Assembly (NCBI RefSeq): GCF_008704795.1 | Contig: NZ_CP023690.1 | Span: 5,218,501 to 5,282,500, forward strand | Source: Streptomyces spectabilis | GTDB taxonomy: Bacteria > Actinomycetota > Actinomycetes > Streptomycetales > Streptomycetaceae | Reading direction: 5' to 3' | Length of the DNA stretch: 64,000 nucleotides | Shown: one piece after another, positions 26,819-35,897 of the stretch | How the letters are laid out: each line of letters opens with the position of its first letter | Numbering within the stretch: position 1 is the stretch's first letter | Translations under genes and position numbers: made by a program | The notes under the pieces: model-generated | Databases searched by the model: none | The model's input: only the letters and a program-made list of their open reading frames with translations | What the model was told of the DNA's origin: nothing

Positions 26819-28090
26819 GTGGGCCTTGTCGTGCAGAAGTACGGAGGCTCCTCCGTAGCCGATGCCGAGGGCATCAAGCGGGTCGCCAAGCGCATCGTCG
26901 ACGCCAAGAAGAACGGCCACCAGGTGGTCGTCGTGGTGTCGGCGATGGGTGACACGACGGATGAGTTGATCGATCTTGCCGGGCAGGTGTCGCCGATCCC
27001 TGCCGGGCGCGAATTCGACATGCTGCTGACCGCCGGAGAGCGGATCTCCATGGCCCTGCTGGCCATGGCGATCAAAAACCTGGGCCACGAGGCCCAGTCG
27101 TTCACGGGCAGTCAGGCCGGTGTCATCACCGACTCGGTCCACAACAAGGCCCGGATCATCGATGTGACGCCGGGCCGCATCCGGACCGCGCTCGACGAGG
27201 GCAACATCGCCATCGTCGCCGGGTTCCAGGGCGTGAGCCAGGACAAGAAGGACATCACGACCCTGGGTCGCGGTGGGTCCGACACCACCGCCGTCGCCCT
27301 CGCCGCCGCGCTCGACGCGGAGGTGTGCGAGATCTACACGGACGTGGACGGCGTCTTCACCGCCGACCCGCGCGTCGTGAAGAAGGCCCGGAAGATCGAC
27401 TGGATCAGCTTCGGGGACATGCTGGAGCTGGCCAGCTCCGGGTCCAAGGTGCTCCTCCACCGCTGTGTGGAGTACGCGCGCCGCTACAACATCCCGATCC
27501 ACGTGCGGTCCTCCTTCAGTGGGCTGCAGGGCACGTGGGTCAGCAACGAACCGCAAGGGGACCGCAAGGTGGAGCAGGCGATCATCTCTGGTGTCGCGCA
27601 CGACACGTCCGAGGCCAAGATCACGGTCGTGGGCGTGCCGGACAAGCCGGGCGAGGCCGCCGCGATCTTCCGCGCCGTCGCCGACGCCCAGATCAATCTC
27701 GACATGATCGTCCAGAACGTGTCGGCCGCCGCGACGGGCCTCACCGACATCTCCTTCACGCTGCCCAAGGCCGAGGGCCGCAAGGCCATCGACGCCCTGG
27801 AGAAGACGAAGGCGGGCGTCGGCTTCGACTCCCTGCGCTACGACGACCAGATCGCGAAGATCTCCCTGGTCGGCGCGGGCATGAAGACGAACCCCGGCGT
27901 CACCGCCACGTTCTTCGAGGCGCTGACGGACGCGGGCGTGAACATCGAGCTGATCTCGACCTCCGAGATCCGCATCTCCGTGGTCACCCGCGCCGAGGAC
28001 GTCAACGAGGCCGTGCGCGCCGTGCACACCGCCTTCGGACTCGACTCCGACTCGGACGAAGCCGTGGTCTATGGAGGCACCGGGCGATGA
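26819..28090 (+). CDS. ask: Aspartate kinase (alpha subunit; internal beta start)
   Basis: A 423-residue aspartokinase that phosphorylates aspartate, first step to lysine, threonine, methionine and diaminopimelate. Motifs: KYGGSSVAD at the N-terminus, [33 protein letters not shown], then two ACT regulatory domains ([36 protein letters not shown]). An in-frame GTG at 27569 (codon 251), after AAGGGG, would give a separate 173-residue beta subunit of ACT domains, as known for actinobacterial aspartokinases. GTG start at 26819 with GAGGAG upstream. The stop overlaps asd by ATGA. Confidence 0.97.
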   Translation: MGLVVQKYGGSSVADAEGIKRVAKRIVDAKKNGHQVVVVVSAMGDTTDELIDLAGQVSPIPAGREFDMLLTAGERISMALLAMAIKNLGHEAQSFTGSQAGVITDSVHNKARIIDVTPGRIRTALDEGNIAIVAGFQGVSQDKKDITTLGRGGSDTTAVALAAALDAEVCEIYTDVDGVFTADPRVVKKARKIDWISFGDMLELASSGSKVLLHRCVEYARRYNIPIHVRSSFSGLQGTWVSNEPQGDRKVEQAIISGVAHDTSEAKITVVGVPDKPGEAAAIFRAVADAQINLDMIVQNVSAAATGLTDISFTLPKAEGRKAIDALEKTKAGVGFDSLRYDDQIAKISLVGAGMKTNPGVTATFFEALTDAGVNIELISTSEIRISVVTRAEDVNEAVRAVHTAFGLDSDSDEAVVYGGTGR

Positions 28091-29145
28091 ACCGCAAGCC
28101 GACGCTCGCGGTCGTCGGGGCGACCGGAGCCGTCGGCTCGGTGATGCTCCAGATCCTGTCGCAGCACGCCGACATCTGGGGCGAGATCAGGCTCGTCGCC
28201 TCCCCGCGCTCGGCCGGCCGCAAGCTGGCCGTGCGCGGGGAGGAGGTCGAGGTCCTCGCGCTGGGCGAGGACGTCTTCGAGGGCGTCGACGTCGCCATGT
28301 TCGACGTGCCCGACGAGGTGGCGGCCCAGTGGGCGCCCATCGCCGCCTCGCGGGGCGTCGTCGTGGTCGACAACTCCGCCGCCTTCCGGCTCGACCCGGA
28401 CGTCCCGCTGGTCGTGCCGGAGGTCAATCCGCACGCCGCGCGCCTGCGCCCGCGCGGCATCATCGCCAACCCGAACTGCACCACCCTCTCGATGATCGTG
28501 GCCATCGGCGCGCTGCACGCCGAGTTCGGCCTGCGGGAGCTGGTGGTGTCGTCGTACCAGGCCGTCAGCGGGGCCGGGCGGGACGGCGTGGACACGCTGC
28601 GGCGCCAGCTCAAGCTCGTCGCGGACAGCGACCTCGGCACCGGGCCCGGCGACCTGCGCCGCGCCGTCGGCGACGACACCGGGCCCTTCCCGGAGCCCGT
28701 CGCCCTGAACGTGGTGCCCTGGGTCGGCTCCGTACGCGACGACGGCTGGTCGTCGGAGGAGATGAAGGTCCGGAACGAGTCCCGGAAGATCCTCGGCCTG
28801 CCGGACCTGAAGGCCGCGGTCACCTGCGTACGGGTGCCGGTCGTCACGACGCACTCGCTGACCGTCCACGCGCGCTTCGAGCGCGAGGTGACCGTCGCCA
28901 GGGCCCGGGAGATCCTCGCCACCGCGCCCGGGGTCGTCCTGTTCGACGACCCCGCCGCCGGTGAGTTCCCGACGCCCGCCGACGCAGTCGGCACCGACCC
29001 CACCTGGGTCGGGCGGCTCCGGCGCGCCCTGGACGACCCGGCCGCGCTCGAACTCTTCGTGTGCGGGGACAACTTGCGCAAGGGCGCCGCGCTGAACACG
29101 GTGCAGATCGCGGAGCTGGTGGCGGGGGAGTTCCCGGGCGCCTGA
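28087..29145 (+). CDS. asd: Aspartate-semialdehyde dehydrogenase
   Basis: A 352-residue NADPH-dependent enzyme that reduces aspartyl phosphate to the semialdehyde, second step of the aspartate pathway. Seen: the Rossmann motif [13 protein letters not shown], catalytic Cys131 in [20 protein letters not shown] and the catalytic histidine region [15 protein letters not shown]. The ATG overlaps the ask stop (28087-28090), so both enzymes are made from one mRNA. Length and motifs are normal for the family. Confidence 0.97.
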   Translation: MNRKPTLAVVGATGAVGSVMLQILSQHADIWGEIRLVASPRSAGRKLAVRGEEVEVLALGEDVFEGVDVAMFDVPDEVAAQWAPIAASRGVVVVDNSAAFRLDPDVPLVVPEVNPHAARLRPRGIIANPNCTTLSMIVAIGALHAEFGLRELVVSSYQAVSGAGRDGVDTLRRQLKLVADSDLGTGPGDLRRAVGDDTGPFPEPVALNVVPWVGSVRDDGWSSEEMKVRNESRKILGLPDLKAAVTCVRVPVVTTHSLTVHARFEREVTVARAREILATAPGVVLFDDPAAGEFPTPADAVGTDPTWVGRLRRALDDPAALELFVCGDNLRKGAALNTVQIAELVAGEFPGA

Positions 29146-29187
29146 GCGGGCACCCGAGCGTGCGCCTGAGCCGACGGCCGGGCGGGC

Positions 29188-29213
29188 GCCTGTGCGGTGT
29201 GCCTGTGCGGTGT
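29188..29213. repeat. Tandem 13-bp repeat downstream of asd, in a 441-base gap
   Basis: GCCTGTGCGGTGT is repeated twice head-to-tail (29188-29200, 29201-29213) in the gap 29146-29586 between asd and the sigma factor gene. A short hairpin GGGCAG/CTGCCC follows at 29234-29251 and may end the ask-asd transcript. The remaining part, which should hold the sigma gene promoter, shows no clear consensus element to me. Confidence 0.5.
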
Positions 29214-29586
29214 GCCCGAAGGGCGGCTCCCGGGGGCAGATCCGGCTGCCCGAAAGGCTCCCCGAAGCGGAGCGGCCTGTAGGAGCTGTGTAAGTTCTGT
29301 GTCCGATCTCTGGTCCAGACCGCTTGAACTGGGGCGTCCGCGCGTTCGAAGATTCGGCTTCCGGCCGCTGCAACCGACCGGGCGGCACAGGCGTCTTCGC
29401 CGTCGCCCTTCCGGTGGGCGGCCTGAACGCTGCGAAAAGCAATTGGGGCATAGGGGAAGAGCTGGTACGCATGGGGGCTTTTGACGCACCGTGGAGAGCG
29501 GTGGCTGTGAGGCACGCCGCGCCCGCGGTGCCGAACGCCATGCCTGACGCGTACAACCCTGATGGGGGGAAGCGTGTCCAACAGGC

Positions 29587-30240
29587 GTGGCAGAGGTACT
29601 CGAATTCACCGCGAGCGGCGCGGCGGCACTACGACCGTCCCGCCGTCCTCGCGTACCCGGCGGCATGCCGGTGATCGCCCCCATGCCCGTGACGCGGCCC
29701 GCCCGCATTCCGACGCAGCGCGAGGGCGATGAGGTGGCCGTGACCGCGGGCACCACCGTCGACCACCTCACCGAGACGTATCGCGCCCACTACCGGTCGC
29801 TGCTCGGCCTCGCCGCCCTGCTCCTCGACGACACCGCGTCGTGCGAGGACGTCGTGCAGGAGGCGTTCATCCGGGTCCACTCCGCGCGCAAGCGCGTCCG
29901 CGACCCCGAGAAGACCCTCGCGTATCTGCGCCAGACCGTGGTGAACCTCTCCCGGTCCGCGCTGCGTCGGCGCATCCTCGGTCTGAAGCTCCTGACCAAG
30001 CCGATGCCCGACATGGCGAGTGCCGAGGAGGGCGCGTACGACCAGCTGGAGCGCGACGAGCTGATCAAGGCCATGCGCGGTCTGCAGCGCCGTCAGCGCG
30101 AGGTCCTCGTCCTGCGGTACTTCGCGGACATGACCGAGGCCCAGGTCGCCGAGACGCTCGGCATATCGCTCGGCTCGGTCAAGGCCTACGGCTCGCGCGG
30201 CATCGCAGCGCTGCGCATCGCCATGGAGGCCCCGGCATGA
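29587..30240 (+). CDS. ECF RNA polymerase sigma factor (SigE-family type)
   Basis: A 217-residue extracytoplasmic-function sigma factor. Region 2 is at about residues 62-125 (HYRSLLGLAALLLDDTASCEDVVQEAFIR) and region 4 at 160-210 (LQRRQREVLVLRYFADMTEAQVAETLGISLGSVK, helix-turn-helix). The first 50 residues are Pro/Arg-rich and may be a poorly conserved extension; I kept the GTG at 29587, though an internal start is possible. The stop overlaps the next gene by ATGA, and that gene encodes a one-pass membrane protein, the usual anti-sigma arrangement. The promoters it recognises are unknown. Confidence 0.92.
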   Translation: MAEVLEFTASGAAALRPSRRPRVPGGMPVIAPMPVTRPARIPTQREGDEVAVTAGTTVDHLTETYRAHYRSLLGLAALLLDDTASCEDVVQEAFIRVHSARKRVRDPEKTLAYLRQTVVNLSRSALRRRILGLKLLTKPMPDMASAEEGAYDQLERDELIKAMRGLQRRQREVLVLRYFADMTEAQVAETLGISLGSVKAYGSRGIAALRIAMEAPA

Positions 30241-31490
30241 GCGGAACGGGCGACATGGGCAAGCACCACGAGCACGAGCACGACGCTGGGAACGACACGG
30301 TGAAGCACGGGCCGGGCGACGGCGACCGACTCGACCACGGACACGACGTACCGGACGCCTCGCACGCGTCGAGCACGCCGAGCGCGCCGGACGTCACGGA
30401 GCGGCTGCGCGGCCTCGGGCGGCTGACCGCCGTCGGCGGCCCCGACGCGCTCGGCGGCCCCGACGCCCCCGGCGGGCTCGCCGACGACGAGCTGGCGCTG
30501 CGGCAGCTGCTGCGCACCGCCGTCCAGGACATCGAGCCGGGCGACGCGGCCCTGGAGAAGCTCCGGCACGCGGTGCCCGCCCGCCGGACCCGCAAGCGGC
30601 AGGCCTTCGTCGGGGCGGCCGCCGTGGTCCTCTTCGCGGCCACCGCCGTGCCCGCGCTCGTGCACGTCACCCGCTCGTCGGGCGACTCCGACGCGCGGCC
30701 GTCCATCGCGGGCGCGGGCAACAGCCAGCACAGCCAGGGCGGCAGCAGCGAGGGCAAGGGCACCGACCGCCCCGGCAAGGAGACCGGCGGCGGCAAGGAG
30801 AAGAAGGAGAAGAAGAGGGACAAGGACAAGGGCGGAAAGGGCAAGGAGAAGGGCGGCAAGGGCAAGGGCGAGACCGGCAGGGGCGGCGCCACCGGCGGCA
30901 CCGAGCCGGACGACCAGGGCACCGACGCCGTCAGCTCGCCCGCCTGCGACGCCTCCCAGCTCGGCGCCTCCGGCTCCGTGGGGCCCGCCGACGCCGACGG
31001 CAAGGTCTACGGCACCTTCCGCGTCGCCAACGTCTCCGGCGACAGCTGCACGGTCGACAGCGCGGGCGCCGTGGCCGCCACCGCCCAGGGCGCCACCAGC
31101 CCCTCGGACATCAACGTCGTCGACCACACCCCGGGCGACGGCACCGGACTGCCCGACCCGGCCCAGGAGGCCAGCTCGCTCGTGCTCAAGCCCGGCGCGT
31201 CGTACGAGGTGCGCTTCGCCTGGGTGCCCTCGGAGCAGTGCCCGTCCGACGGCGGCGAGCCCACGCCGAACCCGTCCCCGTCCGACAACGGCGCGGGCGG
31301 CACGGGCTCGGAGGGCGGCACCGGGGACAGCGGCGGCGTGACGCCCCAGCTGGTCCGCGAGGACGTCGCCAAGGACGGCAGCGTCGCGGTGTCCCTCACG
31401 GCGGACGCGGGCGGCCCGTCGGCGGACGCGACGGTGACGAACGCGTGCTCGGGCACGGTCTACAAGACCGGGGTGCTTCCCGCGGAGTGA
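30237..31490 (+). CDS. Single-pass membrane protein, probable sigma-factor partner
   Basis: A 417-residue protein with a His/Asp-rich N-terminus (KHHEHEHDAG, LDHGHD) that could bind metal, a cytoplasmic stretch LADDELALRQLLRTAVQDIEPGD, one transmembrane helix at about 123-144, a Lys/Gly/Glu-rich linker (residues 175-215, encoded by a purine-rich strand at 30770-30880) and an extracytoplasmic beta-type domain with four cysteines. It starts inside the stop of the sigma gene. Position and topology suggest an anti-sigma or signal-transducing partner, but I see no zinc anti-sigma HxxxCxxC motif, so this is inference. The ectodomain resembles DUF4232-like secreted domains. Confidence 0.75.
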   Translation: MSGTGDMGKHHEHEHDAGNDTVKHGPGDGDRLDHGHDVPDASHASSTPSAPDVTERLRGLGRLTAVGGPDALGGPDAPGGLADDELALRQLLRTAVQDIEPGDAALEKLRHAVPARRTRKRQAFVGAAAVVLFAATAVPALVHVTRSSGDSDARPSIAGAGNSQHSQGGSSEGKGTDRPGKETGGGKEKKEKKRDKDKGGKGKEKGGKGKGETGRGGATGGTEPDDQGTDAVSSPACDASQLGASGSVGPADADGKVYGTFRVANVSGDSCTVDSAGAVAATAQGATSPSDINVVDHTPGDGTGLPDPAQEASSLVLKPGASYEVRFAWVPSEQCPSDGGEPTPNPSPSDNGAGGTGSEGGTGDSGGVTPQLVREDVAKDGSVAVSLTADAGGPSADATVTNACSGTVYKTGVLPAE

Positions 31491-31503
31491 CGCACCGCGA
31501 AGG

Positions 31504-31530
31504 GGCCGCCGGGGTTTCCCCTCGGCGGCC
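31504..31530. terminator. Bidirectional terminator hairpin
   Basis: GGCCGCCG plus GGG pairs with CCCC, one bulged T, and CGGCGGCC around a TTT loop (31504-31530). It lies exactly between the convergent sigma-partner gene (ends 31490) and SURF1 gene (ends 31537) and can serve both. Confidence 0.75.
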
Positions 31531-31536
31531 GGGCCC

Positions 31537-32334
31537 TCAGGTGGTGGAGGGCTGCGGAGCCTCCGGCTCCGGCACCAGGCCGAGCGCGGCGTCCCGGGCG
31601 GACTCCCGCTCGCGCCGGAACAGGCGGAACCACATGAAGACCACGAACCCCGCGAACACGAACCACTCGCCCGTGTAGCCCAGGTTCTGGAACGCCTTGA
31701 TGTCCAGGCCCGAGTCCTCCGGCGCGGCCGCGGGGACCGGCCGCAGCCCGTCGGCGCCCCGCTCAAGCGTGACCCAGGCGTCGTACACGTCGTCCGGTAC
31801 GAGGTTCACCAGGGACGCCGCGCTGATCATGCCGACCTGGCCCGTGGGCAGGCCGCCCGCCGTGCGCACACCGTCCGAGCTGGGGCTCTCCGAGGCCTGG
31901 AGCGCGCCGGTGACGGTGACCTCGCCCTTCGGCGGTGCGGGCGCCTTCGCCGCGTCGGCCTCGCCGGGCAGCCAGCCGCGCACGACCGGCAGCGACTTGC
32001 CGCCGTCGGTGCGCAGGAGCGTGAGCACGTAGTACCCGCTCTTGTCGTCCAACGTGCGGTCAGGGACGAGGAGTTGCTTGCCGTACCGGCCGGTCGCGGT
32101 CGTCCGCTCGCCGGACGTCTCCCGGTCCACGGGCAGCAGACCGGCCAGCGGCCGCGCCTTCGCGCTCGTGTCGACGGTGGTCCGCTGCTTGGCGTCCTCG
32201 TGGTCCTGCGCGCGGTCCTGGAAGCGGCTCAGCTGCCAGGAACCCATGAACAGGCACAGCGGAATGGCCAGCGCGACGAAGACATTGATCCCCCACCAGC
32301 GGGGGGTCAGCAGGAACCGGTACACGCCTTCCAC
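31537..32334 (-). CDS. SURF1-family cytochrome oxidase assembly protein
   Basis: A 265-residue membrane protein of the SURF1/Shy1 family, involved in assembly of the heme-copper cytochrome c oxidase. Two transmembrane helices bracket the protein: residues 14-34 (GINVFVALAIPLCLFMGSWQ, with the family's GSWQLSRFQ) and about 225-245 (WFVFAGFVVFMWF). The external domain has the conserved PVVRGWLPG. GTG start at 32334; a second GTG three codons later has too close a ribosome site. Monocistronic, convergent with the sigma partner. Confidence 0.93.
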   Translation of the reverse strand: MEGVYRFLLTPRWWGINVFVALAIPLCLFMGSWQLSRFQDRAQDHEDAKQRTTVDTSAKARPLAGLLPVDRETSGERTTATGRYGKQLLVPDRTLDDKSGYYVLTLLRTDGGKSLPVVRGWLPGEADAAKAPAPPKGEVTVTGALQASESPSSDGVRTAGGLPTGQVGMISAASLVNLVPDDVYDAWVTLERGADGLRPVPAAAPEDSGLDIKAFQNLGYTGEWFVFAGFVVFMWFRLFRRERESARDAALGLVPEPEAPQPSTT

Positions 32335-32382
32335 GGTACGGGGCGCTCCGGGGCGGGCCGTCCCCGGGGCGCCCCGCGCGGG

Positions 32383-34242
32383 CTACCGCAGGTGGCGGGC
32401 CGCGAAGTCCAGCTCCAGGGCGACCTGCTTGATGCGCTCGTCGACGACGAGGGAGCCGTGGCCCGCGTCGTAGCGGTACACCTCGTGGACGGCGGCGCGC
32501 CCTGCGAGGCGGTCGACGTAGTTCTCCACCTGGCGGATGGGGCAGCGCGGGTCGTTCACCCCCGCGGAGATGTAGACCGGGGCCTTGACCGCGTCCACGT
32601 ACGTCAGCGGGGAGGAGGCCTCGAAGCGCTCGGGCACCTCCTCCGGCGTCCCGCCGAAGAGGGTGCGGTCCATCGCCTTCAGGGCCTCCATCTCGTCGTG
32701 GTACGCCGTCACGTAGTCCGCGACGGGGACCGCGGCGAGGCCGAGCGCCCAGGCGTCGGGCTGGGTGCCGAGGCCGAGGAGCGTGAGATAGCCGCCCCAG
32801 GAGCCGCCGGAGAGGATCAGCCGGTCCGGGTCGGCGAGGCCGGAGGCGACGGCCCAGTCCCGCACCGCCGCGATGTCCTCCAGCTCGATGAGGCCGACGC
32901 GGTGCTTGAGGGCGTCGGTCCACTCGCGGCCGTACCCCGTGGAGCCGCGGTAGTTGACCCGGACCACCGCGTACCCGTGGTCGATCCAGGCGGCGGGGCC
33001 CGCCGCGAAGGAGTCGCTGTCGTGCCAGGTGGGGCCGCCGTGCACCTCGAAGACCGTGGGCAGCGGGCCCGTGGCCCCGGCCGGCTTCTGGACCAGGGCG
33101 TGGACGCGGCCGCCGGGGCCCTCCACCCACGCGTCCTCCACCGGCACCGACGCGGGCGCCTTCGGACCCGGCGGGTCCAGGACGACCCGGCCGGAGGTGG
33201 AGCGCAGGACGGGCGGCTCGGCGGCCGACGACCACATGTACTCCACGGTGCCGTCCGGGCGTGCCGTCGCGCCGGACACCGAGCCGCGCGGGGTCTCGAC
33301 GCGGGTCAGCTCGCGGGTGGCCAGGTCGTACCGCCACAGGTCGCCGCGGGCCTCGAAGTCGTGTGCGACGAGCAGCGCGGAGCCGTCGGGATACCACTCC
33401 GCCGACACGTCGCCCGGCAGGTCGAGGGCCAGGTCCGTCTCCTCGCCCGACGCCACGTCCCAGACCATCGGCTCCCAGCGGCCGCGGCGCTGGTGGCCGA
33501 CCAGGAGCCGGGTGTCCCCGTCGACCGGCGCGAAGCCGAGGCACTCCAGGCCGAGCTCGACCTCGCCGCCCTTGCTGTCGTCCAGGTCGGCGACCACCGA
33601 GCCGTCCAGGCGCAGGACGCGCAGGGCGGAGTGCATCGCGTCGCCGTGCTCGGTGTGCTCGACGACGATCAGGGAGCCGTCGTGCGAGAGGTCGCCGACG
33701 CCCGCGGACTCGCGGTGGCGGTAGATCTCGACGGGCTCGGCGCCCGGGGCCGCGTCGGGGCGCACGACGTGGACCGTCGAGCCGTCCTCGTCCGTGGAGC
33801 GGCCCACCACGACCGTGCGGCCGTCCCGGCCGAGGGCGAGCCCGGCCGGATAGGAGGGGGCGAGGCCGGGCACGGCGGCCTCGTCGGCGCCGCCGGTGAA
33901 GGGCTGGCGGCGCCACACCCCGAACTCGTCCCCGTCCTTGTCGTCGAACCACCAGATCCAGTGGCCGTCGGGGGTCAGGAGGCCGTCCGTCGTGCCGTTC
34001 GCCCGGTCGGTGACCTGGCGCTGGGCGCCGGTCGCGCGGTCCCAGGCGTACAGCTCGTACGTCCCCGTCGCGTTCGACACGAACAGGGAGCGGTCCGGGG
34101 CGTCCTCCGCCCAGTCCGGCAGGGAGACGCGCGGCGCGCGGAAGCGCTTCTCCCAGTCGGGCGTCACGGCGCCCCCTGCGTCGCTTCCGGCTCCCGCGTC
34201 GCTTCCGGTTCCTGCGTCCACCTGCTTGCCCGTCTCACTCAT
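32383..34242 (-). CDS. S9-family prolyl oligopeptidase-like peptidase
   Basis: A 619-residue serine peptidase. Residues 30-350 form a beta-propeller-like region (repeated D-G-x-x-W/L-strand units such as GLLTPDGHWIWWFDD), and the C-terminal 260 residues are an alpha/beta hydrolase: nucleophile Ser481 in SGGSWGGYLTLLG, acid Asp564 in GVNDPRCPI, and His595 in DAGHGSLV. The upstream landmark VEVHGGPTWHD-type segment (FEVHGGPTWHD) is present. No signal peptide, so probably cytosolic, cleaving oligopeptides. I chose the ATG at 34242; the longer frame runs into the divergent promoter. Confidence 0.93.
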   Translation of the reverse strand: MSETGKQVDAGTGSDAGAGSDAGGAVTPDWEKRFRAPRVSLPDWAEDAPDRSLFVSNATGTYELYAWDRATGAQRQVTDRANGTTDGLLTPDGHWIWWFDDKDGDEFGVWRRQPFTGGADEAAVPGLAPSYPAGLALGRDGRTVVVGRSTDEDGSTVHVVRPDAAPGAEPVEIYRHRESAGVGDLSHDGSLIVVEHTEHGDAMHSALRVLRLDGSVVADLDDSKGGEVELGLECLGFAPVDGDTRLLVGHQRRGRWEPMVWDVASGEETDLALDLPGDVSAEWYPDGSALLVAHDFEARGDLWRYDLATRELTRVETPRGSVSGATARPDGTVEYMWSSAAEPPVLRSTSGRVVLDPPGPKAPASVPVEDAWVEGPGGRVHALVQKPAGATGPLPTVFEVHGGPTWHDSDSFAAGPAAWIDHGYAVVRVNYRGSTGYGREWTDALKHRVGLIELEDIAAVRDWAVASGLADPDRLILSGGSWGGYLTLLGLGTQPDAWALGLAAVPVADYVTAYHDEMEALKAMDRTLFGGTPEEVPERFEASSPLTYVDAVKAPVYISAGVNDPRCPIRQVENYVDRLAGRAAVHEVYRYDAGHGSLVVDERIKQVALELDFAARHLR

Positions 34243-34312
34243 GGCCCCATAGTGCCTGGCTCTCCCCGCAATCCGCTGGCGAGGGTCCCAGGCCTGTGGA
34301 TAACTTTCGGGC

Positions 34313-35143
34313 ATGTACACACCGAACCCCGCCGACTGGCGCGAGTCCAACCGGCGGCGCTGGGACGAGCGTGTGCCGATCCACCTGGCCAGCGACTACT
34401 ACGACCTCGCCGCCTTCCGCGCGGGCAAGGACCCGCTGCGCGCCTTCGAACGCGCCGAGATCGGCGACGTCACCGGCCGCTCGCTGCTGCACCTCCAGTG
34501 CCACATCGGCCTCGACACCCTCTCCTGGGCGCGGCACGGCGCCGCCCGCGTCGTCGGCCTCGACTTCTCCGAACCCGCCGTGGAGGCCGCCCGCGGCCTC
34601 GCCGCCGAGCTGGGCCTCACCCAGGACCGGGCGGCGTTCGTCGCGGCCGACGTGTACGACGCCGCCGAGGCCGTGCCGGACTCCTCGTACGACATCGTCT
34701 ACACCGGTGTCGGCGCCCTGTGCTGGCTGCCCGACATCCGGCGCTGGGCCGAGACCGCCGCCTCGCTCGTCGCGCCCGGCGGCTTCCTCTACCTCGCCGA
34801 GTTCCACCCCCTCACGGACGTCCTCGACGACGCCACCGGCACGCGGATCGAGCACGACTACTTCGCGCGCGACCCGTGGGTCGAGGACGGGCCCGGCGGG
34901 TACGCCGACGGGGACGCCGTCACCGTCCACAACCGCAGCGTGGAGTGGCAGCACCCCGTCGGCGAGGTCGTCACGGCCCTCGCGCGGGCGGGCCTGCGCG
35001 TCGACTTCCTGCACGAGCACGACGTGACCCTCTTCCGGAGGTTCGCCGCGCTCGAACCGCGCGACGGCCTCTACCGCTATCCGGCCACCAGCCCGCGCGT
35101 GCCGCTGATGTACTCCCTGAAGGCCGGGAAGCCGCGCGCCTAG
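34313..35143 (+). CDS. Class I SAM-dependent methyltransferase
   Basis: A 276-residue methyltransferase with the Rossmann motif I LLHLQCHIGLDTLSWARHGA (Cys and His replacing the usual Gly pattern), motif II acidic end VVGLDFSEPAVEAAR, and VAADVYDAAEAV then FDIV-type YDIVYTGVGALCWLPD. The substrate is unknown; the family with LQCHIGLDT is common among uncharacterised bacterial small-molecule methyltransferases. Its stop TAG shares the palindrome CTAG (35140-35143) with the convergent GNAT gene. It is divergent from the S9 peptidase. Confidence 0.9.
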   Translation: MYTPNPADWRESNRRRWDERVPIHLASDYYDLAAFRAGKDPLRAFERAEIGDVTGRSLLHLQCHIGLDTLSWARHGAARVVGLDFSEPAVEAARGLAAELGLTQDRAAFVAADVYDAAEAVPDSSYDIVYTGVGALCWLPDIRRWAETAASLVAPGGFLYLAEFHPLTDVLDDATGTRIEHDYFARDPWVEDGPGGYADGDAVTVHNRSVEWQHPVGEVVTALARAGLRVDFLHEHDVTLFRRFAALEPRDGLYRYPATSPRVPLMYSLKAGKPRA

Positions 35144-35724
35144 GCCGGGTGCAGCCAGGCCTCCCGCGGCGGCGTCCCGAACTCGCCGAGCTTCGTGCAC
35201 GACCAGGCCCGAAGGACCTCGTGCGCGGCCCCGTCGCCCGCCACCGCCGTCGGCGTCGTGACCACGACGTCCGTGCCGTGCCGGGCCAGGAGCAGGTCCC
35301 GCAGGCGCGTCGCCACGCGTCTGCGGCGGTGCTCCGGAAGGACCATCAGCTCCACGAGCAGGAACAGGCGGCCCGCGGCCGCCGCGCCCGTCGCCGCGGG
35401 CGGCAGGACGTCGCGCAGGGCCGTGAGGTCCGGGGTGTCCGGGGCGGCGCGGTAGCCGTACAGACAGCCGACGAGGCCCGTGGCGGAGTCGGCCGCCACC
35501 ATGTCGAAGTCCCGCTCCTGCACGTGCCGTTCGAACCTCGCCAGGAACTCGGCGCGCTCCTGCCCCCTGATCCTGTACGCGCCCTGCCCCCGGCTCACGT
35601 CCCGGTCGTGGACCTGCTCTTGATGCGGGGTCTGTTCGTGGCACGCCGTGTACACGGTCGCCACGTCCTCGCGCTGCTGCTCCGCCTGCCAACGTGACAG
35701 CCGCCGCAAGAACACCTCTGCCAT
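35140..35724 (-). CDS. GNAT-family acyltransferase
   Basis: A 194-residue protein of the Gcn5-related N-acetyltransferase fold, which transfers acyl groups from acyl-CoA. The central strand and CoA loop are visible as LFLLVELMVLPEHRRRRVATRLRDLLL, where the Q/RxxGxA-type pyrophosphate loop is RRRRVA and lacks the usual glycine. C-terminal landmark GAAHEVLRAWSCTKLGEF. The substrate is unknown. ATG at 35724. The stop codon overlaps that of the methyltransferase gene. Confidence 0.82.
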   Translation of the reverse strand: MAEVFLRRLSRWQAEQQREDVATVYTACHEQTPHQEQVHDRDVSRGQGAYRIRGQERAEFLARFERHVQERDFDMVAADSATGLVGCLYGYRAAPDTPDLTALRDVLPPAATGAAAAGRLFLLVELMVLPEHRRRRVATRLRDLLLARHGTDVVVTTPTAVAGDGAAHEVLRAWSCTKLGEFGTPPREAWLHPA

Positions 35725-35897
35725 CCGCGCCTCCCCCTACGCCTGGGTCAGCATGGTGACAGCACGAGCCGCCACGCGGAACCTGCCCCGGCGGGGCTTC
35801 TCCCGGGGTTCCTCTCCGCGGGGCCCTGCCGAGCGGCTACCGTGAGCGTCGGAACGCGGGGCGGGGCACGTGCACGTCTGCTCGGGTGGAGGAGCCG

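Noticed and set aside
29324..29674. Open frame upstream of and overlapping the ECF sigma start
   Set aside because: No recognised motif, poor ribosome site, and overlap with the sigma gene; I treat it as leader sequence.
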